Shown here: piece after piece, positions 7,038 through 12,990 of the stretch | Layout: the number at the start of each line of letters is the position of its first letter | Numbering within the stretch: the stretch's first letter is position 1 | NCBI GenBank assembly: GCA_013202635.1 | Contig: JABMRO010000348.1 | Location: forward strand, 1-12,990 | DNA length: 12,990 nt | DNA from: Planctomycetota bacterium | GTDB lineage: Bacteria > Planctomycetota > Phycisphaerae > Sedimentisphaerales > Anaerobacaceae | Direction: 5' to 3' | Program-made: the position numbers and the translations under genes | The notes under the pieces: generated by a model | Told to the model about the DNA's origin: nothing | Databases searched by the model: none | The model's input: only the letters and a program-made list of their open reading frames with translations

Positions 7038-8294
7038 TTAGCTGCTCAAAACAAGCTCGCTTTCCTGCTCGCTATCTGATATGATCAACTCTTTATCTTC
7101 GGTTCGTACCTTTTTTATTTCTTCGGTTAAGGCCGGAACTACTTCAAGTACATCACCCACAATGCTGTAATCAGCTACATTGAAAATAGGCGCCTTTGGG
7201 TCTTTGTTGATAGCTACAATGATCTCTGAAGACTGCATCCCGACAAGGTGCTGAATAGCACCGCTGATACCGCAGGCAATATACAGTTTTGGGCGCACGG
7301 TCTTGCCCGTTTGCCCTACCTGGTGAGCGTAAGAGGTCCATCCTGCATCTACGGCCCCACGTGAGGCTCCCACCGCACCTCCAAGTGCCTGAGCCAGATC
7401 TTCAATAATTTTAAAGTTTTCGACACTTCCCAGACCTCGGCCACCGGCAACTATAATATCAGCTTCAGTTATATTAGTTGCTTCTGCACCCTCTTTAACC
7501 ACTGCAAGCAGTTGGGCTCTCTGTGTTAAAGTGTGCTGTTTATAGTCATATTTGATGATTCTTCCCATACGTAATTCATCACGTTGTGCCATCTTGAAAA
7601 CTTTCGGACGAACACTTGCCATTTGAGGGCGGTGGTTTGGGCAGATGATCGTGGCCATCAGGTTGCCGCCAAAGGCCGGCCTGGTCTGCAATAAATCTTT
7701 ACTTTCTGTATCTATCTCAAGGCCGGTACAATCCGCGGTTAATCCGGTTTCCAGCCGACTGGCTACCCTGGGAGCCAATGAACGACCAAGAGTTGTTGCG
7801 CCGAGTAAAACAATATTCGGTTTATGTTCTTTAATTAGTCCTGTTATTACTTCTGCGAAACTGTCCTCGATAAACATTGCTAATTGAGGAGACTGGGCCA
7901 GATAGACCTTGTCGGCCCCAAAGCGGATTAACTGTCGGGCGAGTTTACCTAACTGGTCCCCTAACAACATTGCACAAAGAGGTTCGCCAAGTTTATCCGC
8001 TAATTTCCTGCCCTTTCCAAGAAGCTCAAGGGTAACATCGGCTATTCTTTTCTCTTTCTGCTCAGCAAATACCCAAACTCCTCGATATTTGCTTTTGTCA
8101 ACAGTTTGCACATTTTCGCGTATTAGCTCGATAGCAGTAAATTTTTCGCAGGCTTCGACACAGGCTCCGCAAAGGTTACATTTACCTATGTCAATCCGTG
8201 CCAACTTTTTCGTAACCGTAATGGCTCCGAAAGGACACAGAGCAACGCAAAGTTTGCAGCCCTTACATTTTTCCTCAATCACGCGTATACCCAT
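7038..8294 (-). CDS. fixB: FixB/EtfA-like flavoprotein with N-terminal 2x[4Fe-4S] ferredoxin domain
   Basis: 418 residues. The first 50 residues are a bacterial ferredoxin domain: C10, C13, C16, C20 and C39, C42, C45, C49. Then follows the ETF alpha chain, with the C-terminal FAD domain at about 280-395 marked by GGRGLGSVENF, GASRGAVDAGW, VGQTGKTVRPKLYIACGISG and INKDPKAPIF. ETF alpha chains with a fused ferredoxin are known mostly from anaerobes and electron-bifurcating systems. The ribosome-binding site AAAGGAG spans the fixA stop six bases before the ATG, so translation is likely coupled to fixA. Confidence 0.93.
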   Translation of the reverse strand: MGIRVIEEKCKGCKLCVALCPFGAITVTKKLARIDIGKCNLCGACVEACEKFTAIELIRENVQTVDKSKYRGVWVFAEQKEKRIADVTLELLGKGRKLADKLGEPLCAMLLGDQLGKLARQLIRFGADKVYLAQSPQLAMFIEDSFAEVITGLIKEHKPNIVLLGATTLGRSLAPRVASRLETGLTADCTGLEIDTESKDLLQTRPAFGGNLMATIICPNHRPQMASVRPKVFKMAQRDELRMGRIIKYDYKQHTLTQRAQLLAVVKEGAEATNITEADIIVAGGRGLGSVENFKIIEDLAQALGGAVGASRGAVDAGWTSYAHQVGQTGKTVRPKLYIACGISGAIQHLVGMQSSEIIVAINKDPKAPIFNVADYSIVGDVLEVVPALTEEIKKVRTEDKELIISDSEQESELVLSS

Positions 8295-8305
8295 CTTGTA
8301 CTCCT

Positions 8306-9091
8306 TTACAATATTTCTGCCTGACGGAGTTTAGACACCAAATCCGTTACCTGTTGCTGAGTCGAACCTTCCAGAAACCGGCCTTGCCGCTCGTGGTGGG
8401 GAGTGGTTATTTTGACAACTCTTGTGGGAGAGCCTTTCAACCCGATTTTGTTTTCATCCGCACTGATATCCTGAGCAGACCAGAGTTCGACCTCCGCCCT
8501 TGCAGCTTTTATTTTCCCTTTCAATGAGGGAAAACGCGGCTCATTAATCCCCTTGGAAACTGTAATCAGTCCCGGAAGCGAAAGCTTTATTTGTTCGGTC
8601 CCTTCCTCCGTCATTCGTTCTGCAACCATATATTCATCGGTTACCTTACGTATCTTTATTACACAGCTAATGTGTGGAATACCCAGCCTTTCTGCCAGTG
8701 ATGGTCCGACATGTGCCGTATCGCCATCGACGGCTTGTCTGCCACAAATAATCAAATCAAACCGTCCTATTTTCTTTACTCCTCTGGCCAAAGCATAAGA
8801 AGTAGCAAGTGTGTCGGCTCCCGCAAAACCGATGTCGCTAAGCAAAACAGCATCATCCGCCCCTAAGCTCAAAGCCCGCCGTAAAGTATCGACCACCTGA
8901 ACCGGTCCCATAGACAGAACTGTCACCATACCACCATATTGTCCCTTCAGACGCAGGCCCTCTTCGACGGCATGTAAATCAAAAGGATTGATAACACTAT
9001 CCACACCTTCGCGAATAAGTGTATTGGTTTCCTTGTTAATATTCACCCTAAGGGTATCGGGAACCTGTTTGACACAGACTATTATATTCAT
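8306..9091 (-). CDS. fixA: FixA/EtfB-like electron-transfer flavoprotein beta chain
   Basis: 261 residues, the usual length. Family marks are MNIIVCVKQVPDT at the start, INPFDLHAVEEGLRLK (34-49), and GRQAVDGDTAHVGPSLAERL (117-136), the nucleotide/flavin-binding region found in bifurcating ETF beta chains. With FixB it should form the heterodimer that takes electrons from NADH and splits them between FixCX/quinone and a low-potential ferredoxin. It begins two bases after the coiled-coil gene stop, with AGGA overlapping that stop, so it is likely translated in coupling with it. No nif gene or acyl-CoA dehydrogenase is present in the window to show the electron sink. Confidence 0.93.
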   Translation of the reverse strand: MNIIVCVKQVPDTLRVNINKETNTLIREGVDSVINPFDLHAVEEGLRLKGQYGGMVTVLSMGPVQVVDTLRRALSLGADDAVLLSDIGFAGADTLATSYALARGVKKIGRFDLIICGRQAVDGDTAHVGPSLAERLGIPHISCVIKIRKVTDEYMVAERMTEEGTEQIKLSLPGLITVSKGINEPRFPSLKGKIKAARAEVELWSAQDISADENKIGLKGSPTRVVKITTPHHERQGRFLEGSTQQQVTDLVSKLRQAEIL

Positions 9092-9093
9092 TT

Positions 9094-11013
9094 TTATCCT
9101 GACAGCTCAGCCTGCCACCATTTTTGCCATTGCTCAATTAAACGCTCAGGCGAAGTCCGACTCGCTGGCATCTTCTTGCCAGTGATAGTTTGTAAGGTAT
9201 CAAGAGCAGCATTTCCAATTGATTCGGCAGGGTCGTTCAGACATTTAATAAGAGCGGAAATCGCTTGTTGCCGGTGATGATTACCAGCCTTGGCGATTTG
9301 CTCACCTAACCATCCGATGCAAGTGATGGCTCTTCGGCGAACGCTTACGTCTCCGTCGGAAAGCATAGGTACAAGTGCCGGAATACTCTCAGTACCAGCT
9401 AAACGATATAGCCCCCACACGGCAGCCAGCCGGACAGAAGCTGCCTCATCAGCCAAAGCACATTCGACCGCACCGATTCCTTCCTTCATTTCAAGTGCCG
9501 ACAGAGCTTGAATGCATTTCTGACGAACCATTGCTGACGGTTCGTCGGGCATATGGGTAACAAGAAGCCTGAGCGACAGCTCATGACGAATACTGGCTAT
9601 TATTCCCGCTGCATTTGCACGCGATGCAGCCTCCGGACTGGCAAAGTCAGAAAAGGCTTTTGTAAAGAGTATCTTATCGTCCTCGTTTTTGAAATCAGCC
9701 GCCTGCACATCTTCGGCCGTCACCTCTAACAGTTCTGCTACTTCAACCTCATGCATCGGCTCAGGCCCTATTTCTTCAGCTTCTATATCAGCCTCAAGGA
9801 TCGGTTCCGGCTTCGGCTCTTCAACATTTTCAACGTTTTCAATCATAGACTCTTCATAAGCAGCAGCGGCTTCGATTGAAGGTTTGATTTCTTCCACAGT
9901 CGGTACAATAGCAAGTTTCTCCTGGTAGTCTGTTTGTGGCGAACCAGAATCCGCCGGCGTAGAAATCTGATCCTCAGCAACTAACGGCGTTGAAGGCTGC
10001 TCTTCATTAGACGATTCTGACTCTGTCTGGTCTGGGGCAACATCAATGTCTGATTCTTTTTCGCGAGTTTTCCCTGACTCAAGGTCAAAGGCGGCGATAT
10101 CAGATTTCAATGAGGCTATCTGTGCCTCCATCGAATCGGCTCGCAATCTTTCGTCGACAGCCTGGTTCCGTGCTTTTTCCAAATCCGAAATCAAGGATTC
10201 TCTTTCCGCCTGCAAATCTTTGACTTGTGATGCAAGCTCAGAATGAGTTTTTTCAGCCTGGCTTCGCGTTTCGGCCAGTTCTCGCTGAGTTGCAGCAAGT
10301 TCGGATTCAAGTGCAGCTACCTGCTCGGTCAGGGTATTTTCTCGAGTTGCTATCTCCCCGCTATCTTTTCGCACTGTCGCCAGCTCAGAGAGCAACGATT
10401 CTTTTTCTGCCTGCATATCTTTGAGTTTCGATTTAAGCTGAGATTGAGTTTTCTTCGCCTCGTCTCGCATTTCCTCCAATTCACGTTGAGTTGCTGCAAG
10501 ATCAGATTCCAGCTTAGCTTTAGAGCCGGCCGGCGTTCGCTTTCCCACCTTTGTATTGCCATCTTCATTTTGCATCCGCTCCAACTGCTGCTGAGCAGCA
10601 TCAAGCTCGGACTCCAGTGCAGCCGCTCGTGCCCTCACCGTACCTTCACGAGATCTCGTCTTACTCAGCTCGCTCCGCATTTGATCCAGTTCAGACATTA
10701 ACGATCGATTCTCTGCTTTCAGCTCCTTGAATTGTGATTCAAGCCTGGATTGTGTTTTTTCCGCTTTAGTCCGCTTTCGTCGGACTGCGGCAATATCGGG
10801 TTTCAGTTTAGCTGTTTTGGTGGCATCTGACTTCTTTTCAGATGTGCCTTCGGTCTTTTCGTTGGCTAAGCCAAGCATCTCTTTTCCCGCTGATACACCG
10901 TCACTTGCAAAGCCGGCGATTTTGCTGCCAATAGCCACCACCTTGCTTGCAAAGGCACCTGCACGTTCGGATGCAGTCCCAACAAACTCTACAAATTTTT
11001 CTTCGTTCTCCAT
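9094..11013 (-). CDS. Long coiled-coil protein with C-terminal HEAT-like repeats
   Basis: 639 residues, no signal peptide. Residues 1-45 form a short Ala/Gly/Val-rich helix (AGAFASKVVAIGSKIAGFA). Residues 75-315 are a continuous predicted coiled coil with a 67-residue internal repeat (LESDLAATQREL at 168, LESELAATQREL at 235, LKSDI at 302). Residues 320-440 are acidic and low complexity. Residues 455-600 look like HEAT/armadillo-type helical repeats (VRQKCIQALSAL, VRLAAVWGLYRL, VRRRAITCIGWLG). Such a design suits a cytoplasmic scaffold that joins a filament or membrane-bound part to partner proteins. AGGTGG lies before the ATG; a 20-base gap separates it from the lysine-rich gene, and fixA follows 2 bases later. 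No family name is recognised. Confidence 0.85.
   Translation of the reverse strand: MENEEKFVEFVGTASERAGAFASKVVAIGSKIAGFASDGVSAGKEMLGLANEKTEGTSEKKSDATKTAKLKPDIAAVRRKRTKAEKTQSRLESQFKELKAENRSLMSELDQMRSELSKTRSREGTVRARAAALESELDAAQQQLERMQNEDGNTKVGKRTPAGSKAKLESDLAATQRELEEMRDEAKKTQSQLKSKLKDMQAEKESLLSELATVRKDSGEIATRENTLTEQVAALESELAATQRELAETRSQAEKTHSELASQVKDLQAERESLISDLEKARNQAVDERLRADSMEAQIASLKSDIAAFDLESGKTREKESDIDVAPDQTESESSNEEQPSTPLVAEDQISTPADSGSPQTDYQEKLAIVPTVEEIKPSIEAAAAYEESMIENVENVEEPKPEPILEADIEAEEIGPEPMHEVEVAELLEVTAEDVQAADFKNEDDKILFTKAFSDFASPEAASRANAAGIIASIRHELSLRLLVTHMPDEPSAMVRQKCIQALSALEMKEGIGAVECALADEAASVRLAAVWGLYRLAGTESIPALVPMLSDGDVSVRRRAITCIGWLGEQIAKAGNHHRQQAISALIKCLNDPAESIGNAALDTLQTITGKKMPASRTSPERLIEQWQKWWQAELSG
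10111..10512 (-). repeat. Two 67-codon tandem repeats within the coiled-coil gene
   Basis: Codons 168-234 and 235-301 align as repeats with matching LES(D/E)LAATQREL, KT(Q/H)S and QAE(K/R)ESL blocks at exactly 67-residue spacing. A related but less regular unit lies at codons 86-150, and a partial fourth begins at 302. The repeat shows that the coiled coil grew by internal duplication. Confidence 0.7.
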
Positions 11014-11033
11014 TGCCTTGCCACCTTTATTAA

Positions 11034-11450
11034 TCAGTTTTTGGCAGTCGGCCCAGTGAGCTTAACATTTGACTTCTTTTTCTTGGTAACCGGAGGCTGA
11101 TGTTTCTGTGATATAGCTATAATGTTTGTTTTTTCACCAGCTTTGGTTTTCGTGCAGCTTTGCGAACCACTCGGAGGCTTCGATTTTTCGGTCTTCTCTT
11201 TCAATTTGGCTTGCTTACTCGTTGCCTTTTTCTTTTCCATCTCAGCGATTTTCTTTTTTGCCTGACTCTTTGTGGATTCGGTTACCTTCGTGGATGGTTC
11301 TGGCTTTGGTTCCAGCTTTGCTGTGGCCAGGTTTTTGACACAATCGGCAATTTCTTTGCTGCGAACTACTACCCTTCCAGCAAAGGTACCCGCAAATTTA
11401 GACACAGCCTCCACGGTTTCCAAAAGTTTTGACTTATGGTTATCCATCAT
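11034..11450 (-). CDS. Lysine-rich protein sharing its N-terminal helix with the coiled-coil protein
   Basis: 138 residues. The N-terminal helix (FAGTFAGRVVVRSKEIADCV, about 19-38) resembles residues 18-36 of the next gene's product (AGAFASKVVAIGSKIAGFA). The rest is rich in Lys, Ser, Thr and Pro, is likely disordered, and resembles histone H1-like tails in composition. An in-frame TTG 20 codons upstream opens a longer frame, but AAAGGCAGG immediately precedes the ATG-ATG pair at 11450/11447, so one of these is the start. It could bind nucleic acid or acidic partners, such as the acidic stretch of the neighbouring coiled-coil protein. No family is recognised. Confidence 0.7.
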   Translation of the reverse strand: MMDNHKSKLLETVEAVSKFAGTFAGRVVVRSKEIADCVKNLATAKLEPKPEPSTKVTESTKSQAKKKIAEMEKKKATSKQAKLKEKTEKSKPPSGSQSCTKTKAGEKTNIIAISQKHQPPVTKKKKSNVKLTGPTAKN

Positions 11451-11559
11451 CCTGCCTTTCTTCTTGGGCCTGGGAACGCTTACTGCGCAATCCCCGCGAT
11501 AATAAAGCAATCAATAAACTGTAGAGCGAACTTTTCACACCTTGCCCGCTCCGCGCCCT

Positions 11560-11751
11560 CTAAATAGTAGCAGGCCTTGGTTGATTGGCCTTTTTGTAAC
11601 CGTTTTTAAAAGCCTCTTTCACCTCAGAGCCTATTTCACGGGTCCTCGCACACAACTTATCTAAGGCGTCTGGACACTTCTTGCGAACAACTTCTGCGCC
11701 TACAGCGCCGACGAATACACCACCTATCAGAATTCCTAAAGTCTTAAGCAT
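11560..11751 (-). CDS. 63-residue membrane-anchored helical protein (YtxH-like layout)
   Basis: The N-terminal glycine-rich span is MLKTLGILIGGVFVGAVGAE, followed by a charged helix (about 21-52) with two cysteines (C26 and C33, from KKCPDALDKLC) and a basic tail. The ATG at 11751 has AAAGGA at good spacing; an in-frame start eight codons earlier is less likely. The one-span-plus-amphipathic-helix layout resembles YtxH-like small proteins, though this is a structural analogy only. It is 38 bases from the upstream mini-gene. Confidence 0.7.
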   Translation of the reverse strand: MLKTLGILIGGVFVGAVGAEVVRKKCPDALDKLCARTREIGSEVKEAFKNGYKKANQPRPATI

Positions 11752-11789
11752 GATATTTCCTTTCTTTTTCAACACGCAATTGTTTCGCT

Positions 11790-11960
11790 TTATTTCTCTT
11801 TTGCCTTCTTATCATCCGATTTAGACAAGCGTATAGAATTTACAAAACGCTTTAGGCCATCTTCAACCTTTTCAACCATTTCCGGCTTACTTGAACGAAG
11901 AAACTGCATACCAGCCGCACCCAGAATTATGCCTAAAACTGCCAATCCAACTACTGTCAT
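11790..11960 (-). CDS. 56-residue membrane-anchored small protein, first gene of the block
   Basis: It begins MTVVGLAVLGIILGAAGMQF (one span) and continues as a charged helix, PEMVEKVEDGLKRFVNSIR, with a lysine-rich end. AAAGGGG six bases before the ATG is a strong ribosome-binding site. Its layout is close to that of the 63-residue protein encoded next, so the two may act together. It lies 33 bases after a strong intrinsic terminator on the same strand, so its expression probably depends on read-through or on a promoter not clearly visible. Confidence 0.72.
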   Translation of the reverse strand: MTVVGLAVLGIILGAAGMQFLRSSKPEMVEKVEDGLKRFVNSIRLSKSDDKKAKEK

Positions 11961-11993
11961 TTTAAGCCCCTTTCTCTACTGATTGTTATTATT

Positions 11994-12036
11994 AAAAAAA
12001 CCCAGCCAGCTATCCATTTGGATAACCAGCTGGGTT
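11994..12036 (-). terminator. Strong Rho-independent terminator on the minus strand
   Basis: On the minus strand, AACCCAGC...GCTGGGTT (8 bp) and TATCC/GGATA (5 bp) are joined by four pairs that are G-C or G-U. This gives a continuous 17-bp stem with an AAAT loop, followed directly by seven Ts. No T-run occurs in the plus direction. It stands before, not after, the 56-residue protein gene. Confidence 0.85.
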
Positions 12037-12106
12037 AAATTCTTTGTAACCGCTTTTGTTCTCCCCCGAGGAGTCCTAAAAACTCCAGCAGTCCTTGCTG
12101 GTATCC
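12020..12106 (-). promoter_or_regulatory. Candidate attenuator leader: antiterminator and competing hairpins
   Basis: On the minus strand, GGATACCAGC (12097-12106) is complementary to GCTGGTTATCC (12020-12030), the 5' arm of the terminator: ten pairs with one bulged T. The same upstream segment also forms its own hairpin, CCAGCA/TGCTGG with loop AGGAC (12085-12101). Next to it lies a second stem, GGAGT/ACTCC (12070-12086). This mutually exclusive set is the usual layout of an attenuator or riboswitch expression platform. No known riboswitch core is recognised. Confidence 0.5.
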
Positions 12107-12330
12107 TATCCACACTCGATATATAAGGCTAATCCCAATTGTTCTATAAGATGCAGAATTGGATCATTATCATATATCAATGGACAGCGCAGCGATAATC
12201 ACTGAGCCACAACTTTTTCAAAAGCTTTCTATTCCTTTAGCTCGTGCCTTCAAGAGCGAACATTGCTGCTCTTTCGATCACGCTAAAAACCTCCTGTCTC
12301 ATTTCATTGTCCTGATTTTTGTCTTTTGAC
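12037..12330. other. Leader-like non-coding stretch
   Basis: Beyond the attenuator elements and the possible 14-codon peptide, it contains an inverted repeat, CCAATT/AATTGG (about 12136-12162), with a 16-base loop. A minus-strand frame at 12106-12180 looks coding-like over 24 codons but has no start, and stops flank it. No RNA gene is recognised. Confidence 0.4.
12237..12281 (-). CDS. Possible 14-residue leader peptide
   Basis: A GTG start lies eight bases after a perfect AGGAGG (12290-12295) and opens a short frame, VIERAAMFALEGTS, ending in TAA. It lies upstream of the attenuator-like structures. It could be a leader peptide, or the tail of a longer frame that starts further upstream (see the frame at 12331-12522). 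No run of a single regulatory amino acid is seen. Confidence 0.25.
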   Translation of the reverse strand: MIERAAMFALEGTS

Positions 12331-12522
12331 TCACTCGACTTTTGCGAGATTATTTACCCTGCGCTTTCCTCTATGGCCTGCTGCAGTTGCGTCTTCAACC
12401 GGTATGAAAGTATTTTTATAAACATGAGAAAGCTTTGATACCAACATTACTCTAAACTCCGTCCCCGTCGGTTGCAGTAAAAATCCATACCGTTTTTCGC
12501 ACGGGCTTTCACCCAAATTCAT
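12331..12522 (-). CDS. Doubtful 63-residue ORF, possibly broken by a frameshift
   Basis: This ATG frame encodes a basic 63-residue product beginning MNLGESPCEKRYGF. It has no clear ribosome-binding site and no recognised family. A shift of frame just before its TGA (about 12333-12350) would continue it for about 32 more codons to the TAA at 12237, giving a product of about 95 residues. It is therefore either a spurious frame, a decayed gene or a gene with a sequencing error. It lies 150 bases downstream of a promoter-like sequence on the same strand. Confidence 0.25.
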   Translation of the reverse strand: MNLGESPCEKRYGFLLQPTGTEFRVMLVSKLSHVYKNTFIPVEDATAAGHRGKRRVNNLAKVE

Positions 12523-12674
12523 TCACGCCACAAGGCAGGCTGCAGAAATACGATTTATTTAGGTTACAACTTTGTTCTCTGAACCCTATTTACTCATCGC
12601 AAGGCCTTAAAGCACATATTACGTGGTATTTGTTGTTGCAACCTTACCAATCTGTCGTAATCTACATTTTGCAC

Positions 12675-12703
12675 ACTTTAGGTACACCAACAAAACGTGT
12701 CAA
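12675..12703 (-). promoter_or_regulatory. Candidate sigma70-type promoter, minus strand
   Basis: A perfect TTGACA (12698-12703), a 17-base spacer and TAAAGT (12675-12680, four of six matches to TATAAT) are read on the minus strand. It would transcribe the doubtful ORF, the possible leader peptide and, after the attenuator, the whole gene block. Confidence 0.4.
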
Positions 12704-12855
12704 ACATTTTTTTATAAATTTCGACAAAAAAAACGTTTAACTCAAAGAAAGAGAGGGATCGAAAAAGACCCGGTTGGAGTCTTAGGCCTGTATATAACTA
12801 CACTTACAAATCGTTGGAAACATTTTATTATCTCACAAATATTTAGAGAAAGATA

Positions 12856-12884
12856 TTGACACTTCCTCGTGTTTTACCTACCAT
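12856..12884 (+). promoter_or_regulatory. Candidate sigma70-type promoter, plus strand
   Basis: TTGACA (12856-12861), a 17-base spacer and TACCAT (12879-12884) point towards the plus-strand start at 12971. A perfect palindrome, GTTAA-C-TTAAC (12908-12918), lies downstream and could be an operator. No CIRCE-type repeat is seen. Confidence 0.3.
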
Positions 12885-12970
12885 TTCCACCATTCCTACT
12901 TGTTTTGGTTAACTTAACAGGAAAGACAAGACGAGATGTGTGTGTCAATTTGAAGGAAAAGATATTTTAA

Positions 12971-12990
12971 ATGGCCGCAAAAAACGTGAA
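12971..12990 (+). CDS. Start of a plus-strand gene, possibly GroEL chaperonin (only six codons)
   Basis: The window ends 20 bases into this frame. The visible residues are MAAKNV followed by K or N. GroEL proteins very often begin MAAK-x-V/I-K, so GroEL is a reasonable guess, but six residues cannot prove it. AAGGA lies 13 bases before the ATG, a rather long spacing. It diverges from the minus-strand block. Confidence 0.3.

Larger units (their letters stand above)
12523..12970. other. AT-rich intergenic region between divergent transcription units
   Basis: No convincing gene is present. It holds the two promoter-like sites, a run of A residues near 12726-12733 and the 11-bp palindrome. A plus-strand open frame at 12623-12859 starts with GTG, lacks a ribosome-binding site, and has unlikely composition. 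The layout fits a divergent promoter region. Confidence 0.5.

Noticed and set aside
11451..11510. Longer lysine-rich protein with a TTG start at 11510
   Set aside because: The AAAGGCAGG site directly before the ATG pair at 11450/11447 and the N-terminal similarity to the next protein favour the shorter form.
12097..12112. Resemblance of GGATAGGATACCAGC-AAGG to the 3' part of the TPP riboswitch
   Set aside because: The conserved CTGAGA and ACCTGA elements of the TPP core are absent and the stems do not fit; only the short match remains.
12000..12180. Coding-like minus-strand frame interrupted by TAG codons (possible amber read-through)
   Set aside because: There is no start codon or ribosome-binding site. 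The stops fall inside the repeated GGATA hairpin elements, which explain the sequence better. Nothing in the window supports pyrrolysine use.
12623..12859. Plus-strand open frame of 78 codons in the intergenic region
   Set aside because: It has a GTG start without a ribosome-binding site, overlaps a promoter-like site and an A-rich run, and shows no recognisable motif.

Overview
The window carries one nearly continuous block of minus-strand genes, read right to left from about 11960 to the left edge. Many neighbours overlap or are separated by only a few bases, so most of it looks like one long operon or several abutting ones. There are no rRNA, tRNA, CRISPR or insertion-sequence signatures. 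The content fits an anaerobic or facultative, didermic, moderate-GC bacterium: a FixABCX electron-transfer module with a ferredoxin-fused FixB, a membrane HtrA-type protease, a LapA-like protein and clear Shine-Dalgarno sites. A PVC-type (Planctomycetota/Omnitrophota) or deltaproteobacterial lineage is a guess, not something the sequence proves.

Region 1 (1-3651) is an envelope cluster. In transcription order it holds a single-span mini-protein, a membrane protein with two PDZ domains, a membrane-anchored HtrA-like serine protease without PDZ, a 68-residue LapA/DUF1049 protein, a CDF-fold transporter homologue that has lost nearly all its metal ligands, and a membrane-anchored rhodanese cut off by the window edge. 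The combination of CDF, LapA-like, HtrA-like and PDZ membrane proteins recalls magnetosome or other organelle gene clusters (MamB/M, MamL, MamE/O/P). No heme-binding CxxCH motif and no mamK, mamA or mamQ homologue is visible here.

Region 2 (3774-4744) holds a second mini-protein, whose 5' end and ribosome-binding site duplicate those of the first, and a YugP-type membrane zinc metallopeptidase.

Region 3 (4772-9091) is fixA-fixB-regulator-fixC-fixX. The inserted gene encodes a MerR/excisionase-type helix-turn-helix protein with a cysteine-rich domain that could bind a metal or Fe-S cluster. The module should move electrons from NADH to quinone and ferredoxin by flavin-based bifurcation.

Region 4 (9094-11960) encodes a long coiled-coil/HEAT-repeat protein translationally adjacent to fixA, a lysine-rich protein sharing its N-terminal motif, and two small membrane-anchored helical proteins.

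Region 5 (11961-12990) is mostly non-coding. It has a strong minus-strand intrinsic terminator just before the first gene of the block. An upstream segment complements the terminator's 5' arm, which suggests transcription attenuation. There is also a candidate minus-strand promoter, a doubtful or broken small gene, and the first six codons of a plus-strand gene whose start resembles GroEL.
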